This document shows, one piece after another, positions 37,755 through 45,824 of a stretch of DNA of 49,461 nucleotides (position 1 is the first letter of the stretch; every line of letters begins with the position of its first letter). The stretch comes from Streptomyces sp. CBMA123. GTDB lineage: Bacteria > Actinomycetota > Actinomycetes > Streptomycetales > Streptomycetaceae. Position numbers and translations under genes: made by a program. Below the pieces are notes generated by a model, which was given only the letters and a program-made list of their open reading frames with translations, had not been told where the DNA came from and made no database searches. The stretch is from contig NZ_MECK01000335.1 of NCBI RefSeq assembly GCF_014596465.1, positions 1 through 49,461 of the forward strand, written 5' to 3'.

Positions 37755-38718
37755 CACCGAACTCCCCGACGCCGCCGCCCGCGAGCTCTACCGCGCGATC
37801 CTGGCCGAAGGCGGCCGGATCCGCATCAGCGACATCCGCCCCGAGGACGAAACCTCCGTCAAGCAACTCGCCGCCCTCGGCCTGCTCGTCCTCCGCACCG
37901 CCGACAGCACCTTCAGCGCGGTGAACCCCCGTGCGGTCGGTGAGCGCATCGGTGCGGATCTACGGGAGGAGAGTGCCCGCCTCCTCGCCCGAGCCGCGGC
38001 GGTCCCGGACCTGTTGGAGGACCTGACCCATGCCTACGATGTCGCCCCCCGCCGTGCGGAAGCAGTTGGTGGGACGCGTCGGGCGGTGGGGTTCGACCAG
38101 ATTCGGCATGTGATCGCGCAGTGCCTCCGCGACTATCCGCACGATGCCTTGGTTGCCCAGCCGGGCAGGATCCACCCGCCCGCGCATCGAGCTGACTCAC
38201 TGGCGCAGACGCGTCGGTACGTCGAGTACGGCGGTTCGGTCCGGACGCTCTACGGGCCGCAGGCTCGGATGGATTCGGAGCACGTCGAGTTCGCGGCGGA
38301 GATCACGAAAGCGGGTTCGCGGATCCGAATCCTGAACGCGCCGTTCAACCGGATCATGATCTTCGATCGAGCCGTCGCCCTGATCCCGGCCGCGCCGGAC
38401 AACCAAGTGGCTGCTGTCGTGGAGGATCCGGCGGTGGTGGCGCACCTGGCGGACATCTTCGACCAGCAGTGGCAACAGGCCGAGGCGGTGGACTGGGCTG
38501 CGCTCGCGGACGGTGCCGTCACGCCCGCCGCCCACGAGCAGGTGGGTCGCCTGCTCGCCAGGGGTCTCACGCAGCGGGCGATCGCCAGCCGCATGGCCTT
38601 GAGCGAGCGGACCGTGGCCGGTCACATCGCCCGGCTGCGTGAGGTGTACGACGCCGAGACCCTGTTCCAGCTCGGCTGGCAGATGCGGGGAGCCCGGACG
38701 GGGGAGTCCGGTGGGTGA
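37747..38718 (+). CDS. LuxR-type regulator, paralogue 5 of tandem array
   Basis: A 323-residue paralogue. N-terminus ARELYRAILAEGGRIRISDIRPEDE; centre VRTLYGPQARMDSEHVEFAAEI and IRILNAPFNRIMIFDRAVALIPA; the HTH reads LLARGLTQRAIASRMALSERTVAGHIARLREVYDAETLFQLGWQMRG. It overlaps paralogue 4 by eight bases. From about 37.9 kb its codon choice loosens (more G/A/T in third positions) than in paralogues 1-2, suggesting a different age or origin. It ends seven bases from the convergent deoxyribosyltransferase-like gene with no terminator between. Confidence 0.85.
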   Translation: MSDTELPDAAARELYRAILAEGGRIRISDIRPEDETSVKQLAALGLLVLRTADSTFSAVNPRAVGERIGADLREESARLLARAAAVPDLLEDLTHAYDVAPRRAEAVGGTRRAVGFDQIRHVIAQCLRDYPHDALVAQPGRIHPPAHRADSLAQTRRYVEYGGSVRTLYGPQARMDSEHVEFAAEITKAGSRIRILNAPFNRIMIFDRAVALIPAAPDNQVAAVVEDPAVVAHLADIFDQQWQQAEAVDWAALADGAVTPAAHEQVGRLLARGLTQRAIASRMALSERTVAGHIARLREVYDAETLFQLGWQMRGARTGESGG

Positions 38719-38725
38719 GCTCTGC

Positions 38726-39343
38726 TCAGCCGGTGGCGGCGCCGGTCGGCCAGTAGCCGGGGACGGAGGTCTGCTGCCGGGGGACGTTGAAGCGGTCGCC
38801 GGGGGCGGTCCAGAAGCCCTCGCGGAGGGAGAGCGCCATGCCGGCCCAGTCGAGGGCGGTCTCCACGGTGTGGTGGAGGGCCTCCTGGGACCAGGTGTCG
38901 TCGAAGACCAGCGGCAGGACGGGGGCGACCTGCTCGATGGTGGCGATCAGCGGGTTGTGGGTGATGGCCTCGTCGACGAGCAGGACGATCGGCTTCCGCA
39001 GTGCCGACGCCCAACCGAGTTCGAGGCTCACGCCGGCCGAGAGCGGTGCGCCGACGTAGGCGAACACCAGGTCCGCGGACTGCAGCGCCCGGAAGTCGGA
39101 CGGCACCCGGGGCTCGGGCGCCCGGCCGGCGACGGTCCAGGCGTCGCTGTGGTGCGCGCTGTACACGGCGGCACCGCTGCGGAGCAGGGTGGTGCGGAGT
39201 GTCGTCAGCCGCGTCCGGCTGGCGAGCGTCACCACGCTGTCCGCGGGGCCGGTCAGCCGCATCAGCGGCGCGGCCAGGAACACACGTGCACGCCGACCCT
39301 CAGGGGCCTGGCTGTCGCTGTGACGCAGGTAGGGCTCGGTCAT
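38726..39343 (-). CDS. Nucleoside 2-deoxyribosyltransferase-like protein
   Basis: A 205-residue protein with the flavodoxin-like fold of nucleoside 2-deoxyribosyltransferases: RVFLAAPLM near residue 20, SDFRALQSADLVFAYVG near 85, and GVSLELGWASALRKPIVLLVD near 105, whose Glu fits the catalytic nucleophile. Related proteins cleave or transfer N-glycosidic bonds of nucleosides or nucleotides; some lie in signalling or defence loci. The ATG has CGGAG five bases upstream; the open frame beyond is not convincing. The Asp acid/base of true transferases is not certain here. It faces the regulator array and is probably related to it, which is inference from position. Confidence 0.72.
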   Translation of the reverse strand: MTEPYLRHSDSQAPEGRRARVFLAAPLMRLTGPADSVVTLASRTRLTTLRTTLLRSGAAVYSAHHSDAWTVAGRAPEPRVPSDFRALQSADLVFAYVGAPLSAGVSLELGWASALRKPIVLLVDEAITHNPLIATIEQVAPVLPLVFDDTWSQEALHHTVETALDWAGMALSLREGFWTAPGDRFNVPRQQTSVPGYWPTGAATG

Positions 39344-39669
39344 GTCGACTCCGGGGAGATGGTCTTCCGGTCTGATCTGAGCATCGGTCGAATGCAGTCC
39401 GATCAGGCTGGAGTACCTACGGGGAAGGGGGAAGATGGCGCATTTGACTGAACATTGCCAGGAATGGAAGCTCTGTCGGACCATCGAGAGCGAACTGATC
39501 GTCCATCGCTGAGGGCCTATGCGTCCAGGGTTCACTGGTGTCATGTGGATGCCTGGCAGGGAGATGACGCGTAGGCGAGCTTGGCATGCCTGTACGACTT
39601 GAGGCAGCATATGGACGCTGGTGCTTCTCTTGTTGGTTGATGCAGTGCGCACGAGGAAGGGGTAGGCGC
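39344..39669. other. Divergent region, deoxyribosyltransferase-like gene / peptide gene
   Basis: These 326 bases are clearly less G/C-rich than the genome average. They should hold the promoters of both divergent genes. A run GGGGAAGGGGGAAG at 39421-39434 directly precedes an ATG opening a 25-codon frame (39435-39512) of unknown reality. No perfect operator palindrome was found. TTGGCA at 39581-39586 is a possible -35 for the peptide gene. Confidence 0.45.
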
Positions 39670-39837
39670 GTGTCTCGTCTGCGCCGATTTGTCTTCAAGG
39701 CCGTCTTGATGTCGGCCGTTGGCATGACTGTCCTGACCGGGTATTGCGCTGCTGCGGGTGCGGTGGACCACCCCGATGCCATCTCTACCGCCAAAGTGAC
39801 GGGAGTGACCCAGGACCTGGACATCGGCTGGGCGTGA
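39670..39837 (+). CDS. Small secreted peptide precursor (55 residues)
   Basis: From GTG 39670 the frame encodes 55 residues: a basic start (RLRRFVFK), a hydrophobic core (AVLMSAVGMTVLTGY) and a likely signal-peptidase site after CAAAGA, leaving a peptide of about 24 residues that begins VDHPDAIS and ends DLDIGWA. GAGGAAGG lies upstream. Length, signal and short polar tail fit an exported signalling or bacteriocin-like peptide. It stops 38 bases before the convergent stop of the sixth LuxR-type regulator, an arrangement resembling peptide/receptor pairs. An extended frame starting at 39586 exists but its extra part lacks signal-like features. Confidence 0.6.
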   Translation: MSRLRRFVFKAVLMSAVGMTVLTGYCAAAGAVDHPDAISTAKVTGVTQDLDIGWA

Positions 39838-39875
39838 CGCGGGTTGCTGGGGCGATCGGATCCTGCGCGTGACGG

Positions 39876-40892
39876 TCAGTCGCTCCCTGTGTCCAAGCCT
39901 TCCACTGGAGAGTGTTCGGCGGCGCGAGCCAGCGCGTAGCCGAGTTGAAACAGCGACTCGACGTTGTAGTCCTCTCGCATCTCGGCGATGTGCCGGGCGA
40001 GGGTCCGTTCGCTGATTCCCAAGCGACGTGCGATGACCCGGTGGTTGATGCCGGCGAGCATCAAGTCGATGATCATCTGGCGCAGTCGCGATACGACCTG
40101 CTGCGGTACGGCGCGATTGCCGTCGAATTTGAGAGCTCTGTTCCAGCTGGGCTCGAAGACTTCCTCCACCAGGTAGTTGGCGATCACCGGCTCGAATATG
40201 AATGCGGCCAGCGTCATGTCATTGGCCACTGGTATGACGGCCACCCGCCGGTCTATGACGATGAGGCGGGTGTACGGCTCGTCCAGCGTGCGGAATTGCC
40301 CGCCGACCTTTGCGAGTTTGGCGACGTAGTCTCTGGTGGGCTGGTGGTAGCGGGTGCTGGCGTGGTAGATGGTACGCATTGACGTGCCGCGATTGAGCGC
40401 GTCCAGATCGCGTTCGACCATGGCCGCGAGCAGCTCTGGTGGCCGCGGGCCGCCCGGCTGGAGTGCGAGCGTCTCTTCAGTTCCGTTCGTGAAGAGTTGA
40501 TCGAGTCGCTGATTTATCAGAACCTTTCCCCGGACGTACTCGATCGCGCCACTGCTCTTTTCTGGCGCATGGAATTCCTGGGAGAGCTCTTGGAGTTCGG
40601 CGGGCAGTGATACCGCCCGTGACAGAAGGTCGAGAGCCTGCCGTTGCCAGCTGCCGCTAAGCCGCGCGGAGAGTTGGGCGGGATCGACGGCTACCAATTC
40701 GTTGCGGTCGTCGCCGTCGGGCATCAGTAGCCCGATCTCCAGCAGCTCGCTCAGGCCATTCAGTTGGTGGTAATCAGATTCCGACGAAACTCGCCCGTCG
40801 GCCTTGACGATCTCGAGGTAGAGCGCCCGGGCCTCCGGTGACAGAACGGGAACCCCACCTGCAGTGGGGCCGAGTTGAGCCCGTCCACTCAT
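39876..40892 (-). CDS. LuxR-type regulator, sixth and most divergent paralogue
   Basis: A 338-residue homologue of the array proteins on the opposite strand: ARALYLEIVKADGRVSSESD at the N-terminus, MRTIYHASTRYHQPTRDYVAKL and FRTLDEPYTRLIVIDRRVAVIPV in the middle, and the HTH LMLAGINHRVIARRLGISERTLARHIAEMREDYNVESLFQLGYALA at the end. Codon use and G/C content are less extreme than in paralogues 1-4, suggesting separate acquisition. AAGGAG lies about eight bases before the ATG. It converges on the secreted-peptide gene, so the peptide is a candidate ligand. A 13-base palindrome (41002-41014) upstream may be its operator. Confidence 0.82.
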   Translation of the reverse strand: MSGRAQLGPTAGGVPVLSPEARALYLEIVKADGRVSSESDYHQLNGLSELLEIGLLMPDGDDRNELVAVDPAQLSARLSGSWQRQALDLLSRAVSLPAELQELSQEFHAPEKSSGAIEYVRGKVLINQRLDQLFTNGTEETLALQPGGPRPPELLAAMVERDLDALNRGTSMRTIYHASTRYHQPTRDYVAKLAKVGGQFRTLDEPYTRLIVIDRRVAVIPVANDMTLAAFIFEPVIANYLVEEVFEPSWNRALKFDGNRAVPQQVVSRLRQMIIDLMLAGINHRVIARRLGISERTLARHIAEMREDYNVESLFQLGYALARAAEHSPVEGLDTGSD

Positions 40893-41001
40893 CTTCGGCT
40901 CCTTGCCGTATATCCGAGGCTTTCCAGGATCTCTGCCAGCACTGGAGCTTGGGCTGCAAATCCCGTGACCTGTGACCGTGTGGTGTGCCGGCCAGCTTGT
41001 C

Positions 41002-41014
41002 AGAGTGTCACTCT
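41002..41014. promoter_or_regulatory. AGAGTG-T-CACTCT palindrome upstream of regulator 6
   Basis: A perfect 13-base palindrome about 110 bases upstream of the sixth regulator, in its promoter region and beyond the hspR terminator. It is a possible binding site for that regulator. Confidence 0.35.
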
Positions 41015-41025
41015 CTCACCAACAC

Positions 41026-41068
41026 CCAGCCGCCGGCACCCCCCGAACAGGAGGGAGCCGGCGGCTGG
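41026..41068 (-). terminator. Terminator of the dnaK operon (after hspR)
   Basis: A 12-bp perfect stem (CCAGCCGCCGGC at 41026-41037 with its complement at 41057-41068) around a 19-base loop, 22 bases beyond the hspR stop. Confidence 0.65.
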
Positions 41069-41089
41069 TGGGGCGAGCGGTGCCGCGGG

Positions 41090-41644
41090 TCAGCGCTTGG
41101 GGCGCCAGACGACGAGGGCGCTGGATTGGGGGGTGGGGGGCTGGTAGGGGACGAGGTCGCGGCGGTAGGAGGCGTGGACGGCGGCCTCGCGCTGCTGGAG
41201 GGCGGTGGCGGCGCCTTCGAGGGAGTCGGCCAGTTCGGTGATGCGGGCCTGGAGGGCGGTGACCTGGTTCTCCAGCTCGATGATCCGCTTGATGCCGGCC
41301 AGGTTGATGCCCTCGTCCTGGGAGAGCCGCTGGACCTCGCGCAGCTGCTGGATGTCGCGGGCGGAGTAGCGGCGGCCGCGTCCGGCGGTGCGGTCGGGGC
41401 AGACCAGGCCGAGGCGGTCGTACTGGCGCAGGGTCTGCGGGTGGAGGCCGGAGAGTTCGGCGGCGACCGAGATGACGTACACCGGGGTGTCCTCGGTGAG
41501 GACGTACTGCGGCGGGGCGGTGGCGCGGCGGGGGCGGCGGGGGCCGTTGCCGGGCAGGCCTTCGCCGAGACCCGGGCCGGGGCCGATGGGACCGCCGTCC
41601 ATCGGGTCCATCGGGTTCATCGGGTTGAGGGGGTTCGGGGACAT
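41090..41644 (-). CDS. hspR: Heat-shock repressor HspR (MerR family)
   Basis: A 184-residue MerR-type repressor. A Pro/Met/Gly-rich N-terminal extension (about 1-50) precedes the winged HTH VYVISVAAELSGLHPQTLRQYDRLGLV, the wing RGRRYSARDIQQLREVQRLSQDEGINLAGIKRIIELE and a coiled-coil dimer helix. HspR binds HAIR operators with DnaK as co-repressor and represses dnaK, clpB and usually lon. Three HAIR sites are visible in this window. It is the last gene of dnaK-grpE-dnaJ-hspR, seven bases after dnaJ, giving autoregulation. Confidence 0.96.
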   Translation of the reverse strand: MSPNPLNPMNPMDPMDGGPIGPGPGLGEGLPGNGPRRPRRATAPPQYVLTEDTPVYVISVAAELSGLHPQTLRQYDRLGLVCPDRTAGRGRRYSARDIQQLREVQRLSQDEGINLAGIKRIIELENQVTALQARITELADSLEGAATALQQREAAVHASYRRDLVPYQPPTPQSSALVVWRPKR

Positions 41645-41651
41645 CTGGTCG

Positions 41652-42806
41652 TCACGCTCCCTTCGCCGCCCGGAAGAGAGCGGCTCGCGGGTCGTCGGAG
41701 GCGGTGGCCTCGCGGTACTGCTCCAGAGCGTTCAGCGCGTCGCCGGTGACGTGCTGTGGCACCACGACCTCGACGGTGACGAGGAGGTCGCCGCGGGTGC
41801 CGTCCTTGCGGGTGGCGCCCTTGCCGCGGGCGCGCATGGTGAGGCCGTTGGCGCTGCCCGGGGGGAGCTTGAGCTTCACGGCGGGGCCGTTCAGCGTGGG
41901 CACCTCGATGGTGGCGCCGAGGGTGGCCTCGGGGAAGGTGACCGGGACGGTGACGGTGAGGTTGTCGCCCTTGCGGCCGAAGACCGGGTGCGGGTCGACG
42001 TGCACGGTCACGTAGAGGTCGCCGGGCTGGCCGCCGCGTTCGCCCTGGGCGCCCTTGCCCTTGAGCCGGATCCGCTGGTCGGCCTGGACGCCGGCCGGGA
42101 TGCGGACCTGCATGGTGCGGGCGGAGCTGGCCCGGCCGCTGCCGTGGCAGTCGGGGCACGGGTCGTCGACGATCATGCCGCGGCCGCGGCAGTCCTTGCA
42201 CGGCTCGGAGAGCGCGAAGGCGCCCTGGCCGCGGCTGACGGTGCCGGCGCCGACGCAGGTCGGGCAGACCCGCGGGGTGGTGCCGGACTTGGCGCCGGTG
42301 CCGTTGCAGAGTCGGCAGGGGGCCTGGCTGGTCATCCGCAGCGGGACGGTCGCGCCGTCGACGGCTTCTTCGAAGGAGAGCGTCACTTCGGTCTCGACGT
42401 CGCTGCCGCGCCGGGGCTGGGCCTGCCGCGTGCCGCCGCGGTTGAAGAGGCCGCCGAAGACGTCGCCGAGTCCGCCGCCGCTCCCGCCGCCCTGGTTGCC
42501 GTTGAAGAGGTCGCCGAAGTCGAAGCCGTAGCTGCCGGTGCCGGGGCCGCCGGTGCGGAAGCCGCCGTTGGCGAAGAGGCTGCGGGCCTCGTCGTACTCC
42601 TTGCGGCGCTTCTCGTCCGAGAGGACGTCGTAGGCCTCGGAGATGTCCTTGAAGCGCTCCTCGGCCTTGGCGTCACCCTTGTTCGCGTCGGGGTGGAACT
42701 CGCGCGCCAGCTTGCGGTAGGTCTTCTTGATCTCGGTGGCGGTGGCGTCCTTGGGCACGCCGAGGACCTTGTAGTAGTCCTTCTCGACAAAGTCCTTGCC
42801 GCTCAT
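41652..42806 (-). CDS. dnaJ: Chaperone DnaJ
   Basis: A 384-residue type I Hsp40 that stimulates DnaK ATPase and delivers substrates. The J-domain has HPD at 38-40; a Gly/Phe-rich region follows (about 75-125), then four CxxCxGxG zinc repeats (CRLCNGTG, CPTCVGAG, CKDCRGRG, CPDCHGSG) and the C-terminal substrate-binding part. ATG 42806 has GGGAGGT about ten bases upstream; a GTG four codons earlier overlaps that site and is unlikely. It is third in the operon, 145 bases after grpE. Confidence 0.97.
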   Translation of the reverse strand: MSGKDFVEKDYYKVLGVPKDATATEIKKTYRKLAREFHPDANKGDAKAEERFKDISEAYDVLSDEKRRKEYDEARSLFANGGFRTGGPGTGSYGFDFGDLFNGNQGGGSGGGLGDVFGGLFNRGGTRQAQPRRGSDVETEVTLSFEEAVDGATVPLRMTSQAPCRLCNGTGAKSGTTPRVCPTCVGAGTVSRGQGAFALSEPCKDCRGRGMIVDDPCPDCHGSGRASSARTMQVRIPAGVQADQRIRLKGKGAQGERGGQPGDLYVTVHVDPHPVFGRKGDNLTVTVPVTFPEATLGATIEVPTLNGPAVKLKLPPGSANGLTMRARGKGATRKDGTRGDLLVTVEVVVPQHVTGDALNALEQYREATASDDPRAALFRAAKGA

Positions 42807-42877
42807 GGCTTCCGCCACCTCCCGATGTCCATCGTCACTGCGCTGTCAACAGCCTCTGGAAGAGTGCTGCTGACAGC

Positions 42878-42926
42878 GCGCTGCGGAGCCGGCCGCCGTA
42901 CTGGCCGGCGTACGACTCCGCAGCGC
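42878..42926 (-). terminator. Large hairpin between grpE and dnaJ
   Basis: GCGCTGCGGAG (42878-42888) pairs perfectly with CTCCGCAGCGC (42916-42926); the 27-base interior contains further GGCCGG/CCGGCC pairing. It lies between two genes of one operon, so it may be a partial terminator, a processing site or an mRNA-stabilising element. Confidence 0.5.
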
Positions 42927-42951
42927 ACTGGTTGTCAGCTGTCACAGGTTG

Positions 42952-43568
42952 TCAGCTGTCCGAGTCACCGTCGGACTTGTCCGGGTCGGCGGACTTGGCC
43001 TCGGCGTCCGGGCCGGGCGTCGTCTGGGTGCCGGGCTGGGGCTCGGCGACGGCGACCATGGCCGGGCGGATGATCCGCTCGCCGATGCGGTAGCCGGGCT
43101 GGAGGATCTGCACGCAGGTGTCCTCGGTGACGTCCGAGGAGTAGCTGTGCATCAGCGCCTCGTGCTGGGTCGGGTCGAAGGGCTCGCCCTCCTTGCCGAA
43201 CTGCTGCAGGCCCAGCTTGGCGACGACCATCTCCAGGGAGTCGGAGACGGACTTGAAGCCGCCCGTCACCTCGCCGTGCTCGCGGGCGCGGCCGATGTCG
43301 TCCAGGACGGGGATCAGGGACTCCAGGATGTTGGAGACCGCGATCTCGCGGACCGTCAGCCGGTCGCGCTCGACCCGCTTGCGGTAGTTCTGGTACTCGG
43401 CCTGCAGGCGCTGCAGGTCCGCGGTGCGCTCGGCCAGCTCGCGCTTGGCCGCGGCGAGTCCCTCGGAGCCTTCGCCGGCACCGCCGGCCGCGGCCTCCTC
43501 GGCAGCCTTGATCACGGCCTCCTCGGCGGCGGATTCGTCGCCGGGCTTACCGCCCTGCGGCTTGTCCG

Positions 43569-43572
<4 letters not shown>
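42952..43572 (-). CDS. grpE: Nucleotide exchange factor GrpE
   Basis: A 206-residue protein that releases ADP from DnaK. An acidic/Ala-rich N-terminus is followed by a long coiled coil ([26 protein letters not shown], about 46-71) and the beta domain with [11 protein letters not shown] and [22 protein letters not shown]. The C-terminal tail is acidic and disordered-looking. The ATG overlaps the dnaK stop by four bases (ATGA). This is the second gene of the operon. Confidence 0.97.
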
Positions 43573-45416
<1,844 letters not shown>

Positions 45417-45438
45417 CGTAAATACCTCCACGGAAGAG

Positions 45439-45459
45439 TTGAGCTTTACGGGCTCAAGG
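45439..45459. promoter_or_regulatory. HAIR element 1 (proximal) of the dnaK operon
   Basis: GTTGAGC-N7-GCTCAAG, a close match with the HspR operator consensus CTTGAGT-N7-ACTCAAG and the correct 7-base spacer, 23-43 bases upstream of the dnaK ATG. Confidence 0.85.
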
Positions 45460-45489
45460 ATGCACGACTCGACGGGGAGCGTCAACAGC

Positions 45490-45510
45490 TATGAGTGCGT
45501 GGCACTCAAC
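45490..45510. promoter_or_regulatory. HAIR element 2 (distal) of the dnaK operon
   Basis: TATGAGT-N7-ACTCAAC: one arm is imperfect and the other matches the HAIR consensus; the spacer is exactly seven bases. It lies 51 bases upstream of the proximal element, about five helical turns, so cooperative HspR binding is plausible. Confidence 0.75.
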
Positions 45511-45710
45511 TTTGCTGATGCCCGTCCTGAGCTCGGGGGCGGTCCGGGGGTCCGGGCGGACGGGCGGGCGGACGGCCGGGGCGGCGGGCGTGCGGTCACG
45601 TGACTGCCGCCATAGCTTGGGAACCTTCTGGAGAACTGTTGCGCACCGGTAATGTCCGGGCCGTCGGCCCGGCAAGTTACCGACCAGTACAATCACTTCG
45701 GAAAACTGCG

Positions 45711-45803
45711 GAACCGCAGAACCAGCAGAACCAGCGGAACCGCAAAGCCGCAGACACTGCTCAACCGCAGAACCAGCAGAACCGCAGACACTGCTCAACC
45801 GCA
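45711..45803 (+). repeat. Imperfect direct repeats of AACCGCAG/AACCAGCAG type
   Basis: A 21-base block starting AACCGCAGAACCAGC occurs near 45712 and 45763 (about 51 bases apart), and a 20-base block GCAGACACTGCTCAACCGCA occurs exactly at 45750-45769 and 45784-45803. The segment is almost free of T on this strand. It lies in the leader of the oxidoreductase gene. Confidence 0.8.
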
Positions 45804-45824
45804 AGCCGCAGGAGACGGAGAGCG

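Larger units (their letters stand above)
45417..45824. other. Divergent region between dnaK and the Fe-S oxidoreductase
   Basis: This 408-base stretch contains two HAIR operators and the dnaK promoter (TTGACG and CATCCT, minus strand, 17 bases apart, the -10 overlapping the proximal HAIR site). On the other side it contains direct repeats made of AACCGCAG/AACCAGCAG units (45711-45803) and a TACAAT at about 45688 that may be a -10. There are no genes. Confidence 0.6.

Noticed and set aside
39435..39512. 25-codon frame preceded by a purine-rich run, upstream of the secreted peptide gene
   Set aside because: It has a start-like site (GGGGAAGGGGGAAG) but is too short and lacks a signal sequence or any recognisable feature; kept only as a note in the intergenic entry.
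33645..39541. Shared CACTGG[C/T]GT words upstream of the array and of the peptide gene, and CACTGG before regulator 6
   Set aside because: Six to nine matching bases are too few in G/C-rich DNA to claim a common operator by eye.
45600..45824. In-frame extension of the Fe-S oxidoreductase by 75 codons
   Set aside because: It runs through Gln/Asn/Arg repeat DNA with no homology-like sequence, while ATG 45825 has a good ribosome site and starts at the first membrane segment.
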